Source: Amycolatopsis bartoniae (GTDB taxonomy: Bacteria > Actinomycetota > Actinomycetes > Mycobacteriales > Pseudonocardiaceae). From it: 64,000 nucleotides of DNA. The notes beneath the pieces were generated by a model. It was given only the letters and a program-made list of their open reading frames with translations. It was not told the DNA's origin and did not search any database. The translations under genes were made by a program, and so were the position numbers. Positions 34,643-42,615 of this stretch are shown in pieces; within the stretch, counting starts at the first letter, position 1; every line of letters begins with the position of its first letter. The stretch is from positions 59,731 to 123,730 of the forward strand of contig NZ_JACHWH010000014.1 in assembly GCF_014191255.1 (NCBI RefSeq). The letters run 5' to 3'.

Positions 34643-35692
34643 GTGCGCTACCAGACCTTCGGAAGACAGAGCGGGCTGCGGGTTTCGGAGTACGTGCTGG
34701 GCACCGCCAACTTCGGGTCGGCGCCGGCCGCTGCCGGCCTGGCCGGCGCCAAGGCGATCTTCGAGGCCTTCGTCGCCGCCGGTGGCACCACGTTCGACGT
34801 CTCGAACGTCTACCACAACGGCGAGGCCGAGACCGTCCTGGGCGACCTGCTCGGCCGCGAGCGCGACGAGTTCGTGGTGATCACCAAGTACACCGGGAGC
34901 CGGCAGGCCCGGATCCGGCCGGGGACCACCGGCAACAGCCGCAAGACCATGATCCGCTCCCTGGAGGAGAGCCTGCGGCGCTTGAAGACCGACTACGTCG
35001 ACGTCTTCATGCCGCACCTCCCGGACGGGGTGACCCCGATGCCGGAGATCCTGGCCGGCTTGGCGGACCTGGTCCAGGCGGGCAAGATCCGTTACGCCGG
35101 ACTGTCGAACTTCCCGGCCTGGCGGGTCGCGGGCGCCGCGGTCAGGTCGGAGCTGAGCGGGCACGCGCCGCTGGCCGGGATCCAGACCGAGTACAGCCTG
35201 GCCGAGCGCTCCGCGGACCGGGAACTCCTGCCGATGGCGCAGGCCCACGGGCTGGGGGTCGTCCTGTACTCCCCGCTCGCAGGCGGGCTGCTGACCGGGA
35301 AGTACCGGCGCGGCGGGCAGGGGCGGCTCAGCGCACGGGCCGCGACGACTGCCGTCGAGAGCGGGCAACGCACCGCCGTGCTCGACGCTGTCCTGGCTGT
35401 CGCCGAGGAGACCGGGACAGGTCCGGTCCAGGTCGCGCTGGCCTGGCTCCGCCGGCGAGCCGCGCGGGCCACGACTTCGATGATCCCCGTCGTGGGACCC
35501 CGCACCCCGGCCCACCTGGAGGGCTACCTCGACGCCCTGGACGTCGAGCTCAACGAGGAGCACTACCGGCTGTTGGACGAGGCCAGCGCGATCCGGCTGG
35601 GCACGCCCCACGAAGACGTGGCGGCCGCCTTGGCCCACGGCATCGATGGCGATCGGAGCCTCCTCGACGCCCCGATCGTGCCCGTGATCTGA
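34643..35692 (+). CDS. Aldo/keto reductase
   Basis: 349 aa. The catalytic tetrad is visible: Asp in TTFDVSNVY, Tyr in NVYHNGEAE, Lys in FVVITKYT and His in VFMPHLPD. NADP-binding SRKTMIRSLEESLRRLKTDYVDV and the C-terminal MIPVVGPRTPAHLEGYL match the AKR superfamily. Predicted NADPH-dependent reduction of aldehydes or ketones. GTG 34643 follows CCAGGAGACTTC. Divergent from and probably repressed by the adjacent TetR. It is separate from the aromatic pathway, whose first genes are on the other strand. Confidence 0.9.
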   Translation: MRYQTFGRQSGLRVSEYVLGTANFGSAPAAAGLAGAKAIFEAFVAAGGTTFDVSNVYHNGEAETVLGDLLGRERDEFVVITKYTGSRQARIRPGTTGNSRKTMIRSLEESLRRLKTDYVDVFMPHLPDGVTPMPEILAGLADLVQAGKIRYAGLSNFPAWRVAGAAVRSELSGHAPLAGIQTEYSLAERSADRELLPMAQAHGLGVVLYSPLAGGLLTGKYRRGGQGRLSARAATTAVESGQRTAVLDAVLAVAEETGTGPVQVALAWLRRRAARATTSMIPVVGPRTPAHLEGYLDALDVELNEEHYRLLDEASAIRLGTPHEDVAAALAHGIDGDRSLLDAPIVPVI

Positions 35693-35737
35693 CCGGGCCC
35701 GTCACCCCCCCCGCACCTCACATCACCTGGAGTACCC

Positions 35738-36094
35738 GTGTCCGCTGCGCACATCGCCGCGATCAACCTCGAATGCACCGACCCCGTCACCCTGGCCCGC
35801 TTCTGGGCCGGCCTGCTCGACAGCGAGGTGGCGGTGGAGACCCCGGGCTTCTGCGCGGTCAAGGCCGGCCCGCTCTACCTCGGCGCGGTCCGGGTGGCGG
35901 ATCACCGGCCACCGACCTGGCCGTCGGCCGAGCGGCCGCAACAGCTGCACCTCGACCTCGCCGTGGAAGACCTCGACACCACCGAGCGCGAAGCGATCCG
36001 GCTCGGTGCCACCAAGGAAACGCACCAACCCGACCCGGAACGCTTCCGGGTGCTTCGCGACCCGGCCGGCCATCCCTTCTGCCTGCGGGCTTGA
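35738..36094 (+). CDS. VOC-superfamily (glyoxalase-like) protein
   Basis: 118 aa. One vicinal-oxygen-chelate domain: AAINLECTDPVTLARFWAGLLDSEV at the N-terminus, LHLDLAVEDLDTTEREAIRLGA in the middle and VLRDPAGHPFCL at the end, as in the small glyoxalase-like proteins common in actinomycetes. GTG 35738, 45 nt after the reductase stop with ACCTGGAG upstream. Function unknown; metal-dependent chemistry or resistance is typical of the fold. Confidence 0.82.
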   Translation: MSAAHIAAINLECTDPVTLARFWAGLLDSEVAVETPGFCAVKAGPLYLGAVRVADHRPPTWPSAERPQQLHLDLAVEDLDTTEREAIRLGATKETHQPDPERFRVLRDPAGHPFCLRA

Positions 36095-36126
36095 CGCATT
36101 CAGCGGGTTCGCCCAGGTGTCCGATC

Positions 36127-37146
36127 TCAGGCCGGGGGAGTCGAAGACGCGGCGAGGTCGAGGGCGATGTCGGTGATCATGTCCTCCTGGCCGCCGACCA
36201 TGCCGCGGCGCCCCGCTTCGACGAGGATCGCTCGGGTGTCGAGGTGATAGCGCGCCGCGGCGGCTTCGGCGTGGCGGAGGAAGCTGGAGTACACGCCGGC
36301 GTAGCCGAGGCTCAGGGTTTCGCGGTCGACGCGGACTTCGCGGTCCTGCAACGGGCGCACCAGGTCGTCCGCGGCGTCCATGAGCGGGAACAGGTCGCAG
36401 CCGTGGTCCCAGCCCATCAGGTCGGCCACCGCGATGAACGCTTCGAGGGGGCAGTTGCCCGCTCCGGCGCCCTGCCCGGCGAGGGAGGCGTCCACCCGGA
36501 CCGCGCCGTTCTCGACCGCGACCACGCTGTTGGCGACGCCGAGGGCGAGGTTGTGGTGGGCGTGGATGCCGATCTGCGTCTCCGCGTCGAGGACGTCCCG
36601 GTAGGCGCGGACCCGGTCGCGGACGCCGTCCATGGTGAGGCGGCCGCCGGAGTCGGTGACGTAGACGCACCCGGCGCCGTAGGACTCCATGAGCTTGGCC
36701 TGCTTCGCGAGCTCCTGGGGCTCCGCCATATGGGACATCATGAGGAACCCGGCGACGTCCATCCCCAGTTCGCGGGCGGCGCCGATGTGCTGCGCGGAGA
36801 TGTCGGCCTCGGTGCAGTGCGTGGCGACGCGGACCGAGCGGATGCCGAGGCGGTGGGCCTGGCGCAGGTCGTGCAGGGTGCCGATGCCGGGCAGGAGCAG
36901 GGTGGTGGGGATGGCGTTGCGGGTGACGTCGCAGACGGCTTCGATCCATTCCCAGTCGGTGTGCGCGCCGACGCCGTAGTTGATGCTGGAGCCGGACAGG
37001 CCGTCGCCGTGGGCGATTTCGATGGCGGCGACGCCGGCCGCGTCGAGCGCGGCGGCGATCGACCGCGCCTGCTCGACGGTGTAGCGGTGGCGGATGGCGT
37101 GCATGCCGTCACGCAGGGTGACGTCCTGGATGTACAGCCCGGTCAT
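36127..37146 (-). CDS. 4-hydroxy-2-oxovalerate aldolase
   Basis: 339 aa, full length for the DmpG/BphI/HsaF group. It shows VTLRDGMHAIRH with the catalytic Arg, EIAHGDGLSGSSINYG, metal-binding IHAHHNLALG, and the C-terminal domain with SLGYAGVYSSFLRHAE used in channelling to the dehydrogenase. It cleaves 4-hydroxy-2-oxovalerate to pyruvate and acetaldehyde. Its start overlaps the acetaldehyde dehydrogenase stop by 4 nt, and the two enzymes normally form a complex. Last gene of the three-gene lower meta-cleavage operon. Confidence 0.95.
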   Translation of the reverse strand: MTGLYIQDVTLRDGMHAIRHRYTVEQARSIAAALDAAGVAAIEIAHGDGLSGSSINYGVGAHTDWEWIEAVCDVTRNAIPTTLLLPGIGTLHDLRQAHRLGIRSVRVATHCTEADISAQHIGAARELGMDVAGFLMMSHMAEPQELAKQAKLMESYGAGCVYVTDSGGRLTMDGVRDRVRAYRDVLDAETQIGIHAHHNLALGVANSVVAVENGAVRVDASLAGQGAGAGNCPLEAFIAVADLMGWDHGCDLFPLMDAADDLVRPLQDREVRVDRETLSLGYAGVYSSFLRHAEAAAARYHLDTRAILVEAGRRGMVGGQEDMITDIALDLAASSTPPA

Positions 37147-38069
37147 CGGAGTGCCTCCTGGTGGGCGGCGATGCGTTCGGCGGTCCGCAGGGCCGCCGAG
37201 GTCATGATGTCGAGGTTGCCTGCGTAGGCGGGCAGGTAGTGCGCGGCCCCTTCGACTTCGAGGAACACCGACACCTTGACCACCTCGCCCGCGGGGGCCA
37301 GCCGGTGCAGGGGGTCGTCGGCGGCCACCGTCTCGAACTGGACCTTCTGCTTGAGCCGGTAGCCGGGCACGTAGGCCTGCACCCGCCCGACCATCTCTTC
37401 GACCGACGCGGTGACGGCTTCGGTGTCCACATCGGACACCAGACAGTGGACGGTGTCGCGCATGATCAGCGGGGGCTCGGCCGGGTTGAGGACGATGATC
37501 GCCTTGCCGCGGGCGGCGCCGCCGACCTTTTCGATCGCGGACGCGGTGGTCTCGGTGAACTCGTCGATGTTGGCGCGCGTCCCCGGGCCCGCCGAGCGCG
37601 AGGAGATGGACGCGATGATCTCGCCGTAGTGCACCGGCGTCACCGCGCCGACCGCGGCGACGATGGGAATCGTGGCCTGCCCGCCGCAGGTGACCATGTT
37701 GACGTTGGGGGCGTCGAGGTGTTCGCCGAGGTTGACCGGCGGGACGACGTAGGGCCCGAGGGCGGCGGGAGTGAGGTCGATGACGGTGCGGCCGAGGGCG
37801 CGCAGGACCTCGTCGTGGTGGCGGTGCGCGCCCGCGGAGGTGGCGTCGAAGACGAACTGGACGCCGGCGAACTCGTCGAGCCGCACGAGGCCCTCGACGC
37901 CTTCGTGCGTGGTGGCGACCTTGAGGCGGCGGGCCCGGGCGAGCCCGTCGGAGCCGGGGTCGATCCCGGCCATGGCCGCGATGTCGAGGTGTTCGGACAG
38001 GCGCAGGACCTTGATCATCAGGTCGGTGCCGATGTTGCCCGAACCGATGATCGCGACTTTTGTGCTCAT
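37143..38069 (-). CDS. Acetaldehyde dehydrogenase (acetylating)
   Basis: 308 aa. Rossmann N-terminus VAIIGSGNIGTDLMIK and the thioester-forming Cys128 in NMVTCGGQATIP identify the BphJ/DmpF/HsaG family. It converts acetaldehyde, CoA and NAD to acetyl-CoA in a channelled complex with the aldolase. ATG 38069 overlaps the hydratase stop by 4 nt; an open frame continues upstream but only as an artefact of the hydratase gene. Confidence 0.95.
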   Translation of the reverse strand: MSTKVAIIGSGNIGTDLMIKVLRLSEHLDIAAMAGIDPGSDGLARARRLKVATTHEGVEGLVRLDEFAGVQFVFDATSAGAHRHHDEVLRALGRTVIDLTPAALGPYVVPPVNLGEHLDAPNVNMVTCGGQATIPIVAAVGAVTPVHYGEIIASISSRSAGPGTRANIDEFTETTASAIEKVGGAARGKAIIVLNPAEPPLIMRDTVHCLVSDVDTEAVTASVEEMVGRVQAYVPGYRLKQKVQFETVAADDPLHRLAPAGEVVKVSVFLEVEGAAHYLPAYAGNLDIMTSAALRTAERIAAHQEALR

Positions 38070-38857
38070 GCGGCTTCCCCTTCGAAGCTGATCGTGACGT
38101 CGCCGAGCCCGGAGATCCGGGCGGTGAACACGTCGCCGGGCGCGGCGGGGACCATCGGGCCGAGCGCCCCGGTGAGGACGATGTCGCCGGCGCGCAGGGG
38201 ATCCCCGCGGCGGGCGAGGGTGGTGGCGAGCCAGGCGGCGGCGTTGAGCGGGTCGCCGAGGCAGTCCCGGCCGGTGCCCTGCGAAACGAGTTCGGTGCCG
38301 CGGTGGAGCCGCATCTCGACGTCGGCCGGTTCCACGGCGTCGAGCGCCTCGCGGGTGTCGCCGAGGACGAACAGGCCGGAGGAGGCGTTGTCGGCGATCG
38401 TGTCGACGATGGTGATGTCCCAGCCGGCGACGCGGCTGTCCACGATCTCCAGGGCCGGTGCGAGGAACGCCGTCGCCGCGCGGACGTCGGCGACCGAGCA
38501 GCCGGGACCGGGGAGGTCGGCGCCGAGGATCAACGCGATCTCGGCCTCCACCTTCGGCTGCAGCAGCCGTCCGGCCGCAACGGTCCCGTCGTGGTCGAGG
38601 GCCATGTCGGAGAACAGTGCCCCGTAGTCGGGCTGGTCGACGCCCAGCTGACGTTGCACGGCCGGTGACGTGAGGCCGATCTTGCGTCCGACCAGGCGGT
38701 GCCCGGCCGCGAGTACACGCTCGGTGTGCAGGCGCTGGACGTCGTAGGCGGCGTCGAGGTCGCCGTCGGCGAAGAGGTCGCGGACCGGCGGGCAGGGGGT
38801 GCCGGTGCGGGCCGCGGTGGCCAGCAACTCCGCAGCCTTGTGGACGTCGGCGCTCAT
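38066..38857 (-). CDS. 2-hydroxypenta-2,4-dienoate (2-oxopent-4-enoate) hydratase
   Basis: 263 aa, MhpD/HsaE family of the fumarylacetoacetase-like fold. It contains RLVGRKIGLTSPAVQRQLGV, the metal-binding PKVEAEIALIL, LAPALEIVDSRV, and GDPLNAAAWLA. It hydrates the dienoate from meta-cleavage to 4-hydroxy-2-oxovalerate. First gene of the leftward operon; the 77-bp spacer to the divergent IclR gene carries the likely operator. Confidence 0.93.
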   Translation of the reverse strand: MSADVHKAAELLATAARTGTPCPPVRDLFADGDLDAAYDVQRLHTERVLAAGHRLVGRKIGLTSPAVQRQLGVDQPDYGALFSDMALDHDGTVAAGRLLQPKVEAEIALILGADLPGPGCSVADVRAATAFLAPALEIVDSRVAGWDITIVDTIADNASSGLFVLGDTREALDAVEPADVEMRLHRGTELVSQGTGRDCLGDPLNAAAWLATTLARRGDPLRAGDIVLTGALGPMVPAAPGDVFTARISGLGDVTISFEGEAA

Positions 38858-38927
38858 GGGGAACTACCTCCGGAGGGGGTTGACGATGGGTCGGATAGTG
38901 GCCGGGAAGACCCCGCTGTGCCAAAGT

Positions 38928-38948
38928 TTGTTCCGTGACACGGAACAA
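38928..38948. promoter_or_regulatory. Perfect 21-bp palindrome at the IclR start
   Basis: Arms TTGTTCCGTG (38928-38937) and CACGGAACAA (38939-38948) around a single A. It overlaps the IclR GTG start codon (38935) and lies 71 bp from the hydratase start, so one bound dimer or dimer pair could block IclR translation or transcription and control the lower-pathway operon. The TTCCG/CGGAA core is typical of IclR sites. Confidence 0.7.
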
Positions 38949-39693
38949 CGCGGACGGGAACATGCTGGACAAATCGGTGACGCTCTTGAACGTCTACCGT
39001 CCGGACGGCGGCAAGTTCCGTCTCACGGAACTCGCGGCGAGGGCCGGGCTGAGCAAGACGACGACGTTCCGCCTGGTCGGCGACCTCGTCCGCCTCGGCC
39101 TGCTGGAGCGCGAGGGGGAGTGGTACCGGCTGGGCGGCACGCTGTTCGAGCTGGGCTCGCTGGTGCCGCGCCGCCAAGACCTGCGCGAGATCGCGCTGCC
39201 GTTCCTGCAGGACCTCTTCGAGGGCACCCGCCAGACCGTCCACTTCGGAATCCGCGACGACCGCGACGTGGTGTACCTGGAACGCATCCACGGCCACGAC
39301 GCCGTCCCGCTGCCGTCCCGGATCGGCGGCAGGCTGCCGCTCACGTGCACCGCGATCGGCAAGGCGCTGCTCGCGTTCTCCGGCCCCGGGCTCGCGGACG
39401 AGATCCTCGCCGGACCGCTGCCCCGGCTGACGCCCTTCTCGATCACCGATCCGGTCCGGCTGCGCACGGCCCTGGAACAGACTCAGGTGTCCGGACTCGC
39501 GTACGAGGAACAGGAAGCCGCGCCCGGTGTCAGCTGCATCGCCGCCCCCGTGTTCTCCGGCGCGGTCGCCGTCGCGGCCCTGTCCGTGGCGGTCCCGCGT
39601 GAACAGTTCCGGCCGGCCCACCTCGCCCCGGCGGTGCGAACGGCCGCGCTGGGATTGTCGCGGACGCTGCGGCAGCCACCCAGGAAGGACTGA
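38935..39693 (+). CDS. IclR-family regulator of the lower meta-cleavage operon
   Basis: 252 aa. N-terminal winged helix (LLNVYRPDGGKFRLTELAARAGLSKTTTFRLVGDLVRLGLL) and a C-terminal IclR effector domain (TRQTVHFGIRDDRDVVYLERI, RLPLTCTAIGKALLAF, GVSCIAAPVFSG). It is divergent from the hydratase-dehydrogenase-aldolase operon, as MhpR/IclR regulators of aromatic catabolism usually are. The GTG 38935 start lies within the palindrome; an ATG at 38962 (MLDKSVTLL) is a possible alternative that would free the operator from the coding sequence. Confidence 0.9.
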   Translation: MTRNNADGNMLDKSVTLLNVYRPDGGKFRLTELAARAGLSKTTTFRLVGDLVRLGLLEREGEWYRLGGTLFELGSLVPRRQDLREIALPFLQDLFEGTRQTVHFGIRDDRDVVYLERIHGHDAVPLPSRIGGRLPLTCTAIGKALLAFSGPGLADEILAGPLPRLTPFSITDPVRLRTALEQTQVSGLAYEEQEAAPGVSCIAAPVFSGAVAVAALSVAVPREQFRPAHLAPAVRTAALGLSRTLRQPPRKD

Positions 39694-39696
39694 CGC

Positions 39697-40338
39697 CTAG
39701 CCGGTGCACACCGAGTGCACCGCGGTGCCGAGCGCTCGGCGGTGCAGGGCGTCCAGCCGGTCCAGGACCACCGCCGAACCGGCGGCCAGGGTGAGCTGGA
39801 CGGTGCACGACCGGGAATCGGCACGAACGTCCACAGTGGCCTGCAGTTGGCCCAGCAGCGCCGTGGTCAGCTGGTCGAGCCGGGTGCGGATCTGCCCGAG
39901 GTCCGGGCGCGTGGTGGGCGCCTCGTCCGGGTGGGCCGTCCAGCGGTCGAACAACCCCCGCTGCACCACCTTGCTCGCGGTGATCTGGTCGCGGAAGAAC
40001 GCGGCCGCCACCTCCGGGTCCAGCCCGAGCGCCGTGGCCTGGCCGCGCACCTGGTCCAGGACCTGCTGCTCCCGGGCGGGGTCGTCGATCGGCGAGCCGG
40101 TGCCGAACTTCGACGCCGCCACGTCGTCGCTCACGCGCAGGCGTTCGACGACGAGATCCGTCAGCGGACCGAGCCTGCCGAACGCCTCGTTCGCCACCGG
40201 TGCGGATTCGGACTTCACCGGGGCCTGCGCGGCCACCGCCGCGGGAACGGTGACCGACATCGTGCCGGCCACCGTCAGGGCGGTGACGGCGACGCCACGG
40301 GCCATCTTCCTGCTGGTACTCAACTTCTTGCCTCGCAT
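39697..40338 (-). CDS. Secreted chorismate mutase (AroQ-gamma)
   Basis: 213 aa. An N-terminal signal peptide (basic start, hydrophobic ALTVAGTMSVTVPAAVAA, cleavage near AAQA) precedes an all-helical AroQ domain. That domain has VVERLRVSDDVAASKF, IDDPAREQQVLDQV and AFFRDQITASKVVQRGLF, the pattern of the exported chorismate mutases of mycobacteria and related actinomycetes. It converts chorismate to prephenate outside the cytoplasm; why is not established for the family. It converges with the IclR gene (3-nt gap). Its upstream region is shared with ohr. Confidence 0.85.
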   Translation of the reverse strand: MRGKKLSTSRKMARGVAVTALTVAGTMSVTVPAAVAAQAPVKSESAPVANEAFGRLGPLTDLVVERLRVSDDVAASKFGTGSPIDDPAREQQVLDQVRGQATALGLDPEVAAAFFRDQITASKVVQRGLFDRWTAHPDEAPTTRPDLGQIRTRLDQLTTALLGQLQATVDVRADSRSCTVQLTLAAGSAVVLDRLDALHRRALGTAVHSVCTG

Positions 40339-40422
40339 TTCCGTCCTTGCCCCGCGCTGGGCGCGGGTGCCGAAGTTCTGGATGTAGCGATCACTCTACC
40401 CACGGTTGCTCCGTAGCGGGGG

Positions 40423-40486
40423 AGAACGTTCGGTATTGACGTCGGCCCCGGCAGGATGCATGATGGTTCGAGATAGAACGTTCGGT
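40423..40486 (+). promoter_or_regulatory. ohr promoter with two AGAACGTTCGGT operators (copies 2 and 3)
   Basis: Copy 2 at 40423-40434 abuts a -35 TTGACG (40436-40441); 17-bp spacer; -10 CATGAT (40459-40464); copy 3 at 40475-40486 covers the predicted start site. The 52-bp spacing of the copies brackets RNA polymerase, a classical repression layout. The minus-strand chorismate mutase gene starts 85 bp to the left and could share copy 2. Confidence 0.75.
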
Positions 40487-40521
40487 ATCGCGCCTGACGC
40501 GTGATCGAGAAGGGACTCCCC

Positions 40522-40953
40522 ATGAGCGGCAAACCTCTGTACCTCGGCATCGCCACCTCCACCGGCGACGGCAGGGCGGGCGGCCAGGCGCGGTCCGATG
40601 ACGGCCTGCTCGACATCACCCTGGCGATCCCCAAGGAGATGGGTGGCCCCGGCGGCGCGACCAACCCGGAGCAGCTGTTCGCGGCGGGCTGGGCCTCGTG
40701 CTTCCACTCCGCGCTCAAGGCCGTCGCGGCGCAGCGGAAGACCAAGATCACCGAGTCCGCCGTCGTGGCCGAGGTGCAGGTGCACCCGACGCCGGAAGGC
40801 GGGTTCAGCCTCAGTGCCGCGCTGCACGTCGAACTGTCCGGTGTGGACCAGGCGGCGGCCGACCAGCTCGTCGAAGCCGCCCACGCGATCTGCCCGTACT
40901 CCAACGCGACCCGCGGCAACATCCCGGTGACCGTCGACGCGACCGTCGCCTGA
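40522..40953 (+). CDS. ohr: Organic hydroperoxide resistance protein (Ohr/OsmC family)
   Basis: 143 aa. Both peroxidatic-site cysteines are in the Ohr pattern: ATNPEQLFAAGWASCFHSAL and ICPYSNATRGNIPV. Ohr reduces organic and lipid hydroperoxides in the cytosol using lipoyl-dependent thiols. ATG 40522 follows AGAAGGGA. It is usually paired with the MarR regulator OhrR; none is present, and the promoter instead bears a TetR-like operator pair. A lipoamide-type disulfide reductase at 58284 has the same operator, which could supply reducing power. Confidence 0.92.
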   Translation: MSGKPLYLGIATSTGDGRAGGQARSDDGLLDITLAIPKEMGGPGGATNPEQLFAAGWASCFHSALKAVAAQRKTKITESAVVAEVQVHPTPEGGFSLSAALHVELSGVDQAAADQLVEAAHAICPYSNATRGNIPVTVDATVA

Positions 40954-41079
40954 CCCCCGCCGGCCGGGCTGACGCGCACGTCGGTCCGGCCGGACCCGGG
41001 CCGTTTCCGCCGCCCGCGATCTCGTGGCCCCCGCGCGCCCGGTGGGGGAGCGGCACCGGGGCGGACCTATCATGGCCCC

Positions 41080-41721
41080 ATGGTGAGGGATTCCGGCTCC
41101 GCGCCGGCTGCTGCCGGGGTGAGCAGCCGAGAGGCGATCTTGAACGCGGCTCACGCCCTCGTCAGCGAAAAGGGTTACGACGGCATGGCCATCTCGGACC
41201 TGTGCGCGCAGTCCGGGCTTCCGGCGAGCTCGATCTACTACCACTTCGGCAACAAGCTGGGTGTCCTCGCGGCGCTCCTCGAGCGCACTTTCGAAGAGCT
41301 GCACGCGTTGTTCCCGAACCCGTCCTCGTTCGACGGCAGGGCGCCGCTCGACCGGTTCGAAGCGTGGTTCTCGGCGGCCTGCGCGTCCCTCGACCGCAGG
41401 CCGGACTACCTCCGGCTCCTGGTGGCCATCAGCGTCGGTCCGCAGAAGGATGCCGACGCGATCCAGGCGACGGTGCGCCGCATCCGCGACTACGCCCACG
41501 CGTCCTGGGTGGACGCGCTCACCCCGATCTTCGCCCCGCACGGTGGCAAGAACAACGAAGCCCTCGTTCAGCAGCTGGCCGTCCTCGGGCGCGCGCTGAC
41601 GGACGGGCTGTCGGTGGCCAACAGCTTCGACGGCGCGAGCTACAGCTCGCAGGTCGCCTCCTTCGTCTCCCTGGTCCGCGGACTGGCGGAGCAGCGGGCG
41701 GCGGCGAAGCGCAAGCGCTGA
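41080..41721 (+). CDS. TetR-family regulator of the aromatic upper pathway
   Basis: 213 aa. Helix-turn-helix at residues 17-62 (AILNAAHALVSEKGYDGMAISDLCAQSGLPASSIYYHFGNKLGV), with a C-terminal domain of the TetR_C type that often senses acyl-CoA or aromatic compounds. It lies directly upstream of the C-C hydrolase operon, whose promoter contains a 24-bp element found again before the transporter operon at 48567. I infer that this protein binds both. The start may be ATG 41080 or GTG 41083. Confidence 0.85.
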   Translation: MVRDSGSAPAAAGVSSREAILNAAHALVSEKGYDGMAISDLCAQSGLPASSIYYHFGNKLGVLAALLERTFEELHALFPNPSSFDGRAPLDRFEAWFSAACASLDRRPDYLRLLVAISVGPQKDADAIQATVRRIRDYAHASWVDALTPIFAPHGGKNNEALVQQLAVLGRALTDGLSVANSFDGASYSSQVASFVSLVRGLAEQRAAAKRKR

Positions 41722-41738
41722 CCCAGGTCCGAGCGGCC

Positions 41739-41780
41739 TTGCCAACACTTCCGCCCGTTGTATAGTGAGCGCTACATACA
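41739..41780 (+). promoter_or_regulatory. Promoter and 24-bp operator of the C-C hydrolase operon
   Basis: TTGCCA (41739-41744), 16 bp, TATAGT (41761-41766). The element GTTGTATAGTGAGCG...TACATACA (41757-41780) covers the -10. It is identical at 22 of 24 positions to 48502-48525, and the region has partial dyad symmetry. Confidence 0.75.
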
Positions 41781-41799
41781 GACGGATGAGGATGGCACA

Positions 41800-42615
41800 G
41801 TGACGAGCACCTTGGATGTCGGAGACGCGCGGCTGGCCTACACGGAGGCCGGTTCGGGCAGCCCGGTCGTGTGGCTGCACGGCTCGGGGCCGGGCGCCAC
41901 GGGGATGAGCAACTTCGGCGGGAACCTGCCCGCCTTCGAGGACTACCGGAACATCGTGGTGGATCTGCCCGGCTGGGGGGAGTCCCCGCGGCCGGAAACG
42001 GACGAGCCGCTGATCTTCCACGCCGCCGACCGGGTGTGCCGCGCCATGACGGCGCTCGGGATCGAGCGGGCCCACCTGGTCGGCAACTCCTACGGGGGCG
42101 CGGTGGCCATGCGGATCGCGATGCGCTACCCGGAGCGCGTGGACCGCGTCGTGCTCATGGCGCCGGGTGGGGTCCTCCCGTCGGACGCGCCGCCCTGGCC
42201 CGCCGGGCTCGAACGCCTTTTCGGTTACATGGCCGCGGAAAGGCCCTCCCGCGAGGCCATGGCCGAGTTCGTCCGGCTGATGGTCTACGACGAGTCGCTG
42301 GCGACCGAGGCGCTCATCGACGAGCGCTACGAGTCGAGCCTGCGGGCCCATCCCGAGCTGCCGATCCCCCCGAACTTCGGCGACCTGACGCCCGACCTGG
42401 GCCGGATCGCCGCCCCCACCCTGCTCCTGTGGGGCCGCGAAGACCAGACCGTGCCCCTGGCCTGGGCGCCCAGGATCCTCGCCGGGATCCCGAACGCGGA
42501 GCTGCGGGTGCTGCCGCACTGCCGGCACTGGGTCCAGTACGAGCGTGCGCCCGAGTTCAACCACATCGTCCGTGAATTTCTGCAGGGCGGCGCGGCCGCC
42601 GCGTTGGAGGGATGA
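41800..42615 (+). CDS. Meta-cleavage product C-C hydrolase (alpha/beta hydrolase)
   Basis: 271 aa. The oxyanion-side motif LHGSGPGATGMSNF is the signature of meta-cleavage product hydrolases (BphD, MhpC, HsaD). Nucleophile Ser97 is in GNSYGGA, with Asp in WGREDQTVP and His in CRHWVQYE. It cleaves the 2-hydroxy-6-oxo-dienoate ring-fission product to hydroxypentadienoate plus a carboxylic acid. GTG 41800 is chosen because the promoter -10 and operator lie at 41757-41780; a TTG at 41758 would sit on the -10. The stop overlaps the dioxygenase start. Confidence 0.9.
   Translation: MTSTLDVGDARLAYTEAGSGSPVVWLHGSGPGATGMSNFGGNLPAFEDYRNIVVDLPGWGESPRPETDEPLIFHAADRVCRAMTALGIERAHLVGNSYGGAVAMRIAMRYPERVDRVVLMAPGGVLPSDAPPWPAGLERLFGYMAAERPSREAMAEFVRLMVYDESLATEALIDERYESSLRAHPELPIPPNFGDLTPDLGRIAAPTLLLWGREDQTVPLAWAPRILAGIPNAELRVLPHCRHWVQYERAPEFNHIVREFLQGGAAAALEG

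Noticed and set aside
41758..41799. Upstream TTG start for the C-C hydrolase (14 extra residues)
   Set aside because: It would place the start codon on the promoter -10 and operator; GTG 41800 gives the normal N-terminus of the family.
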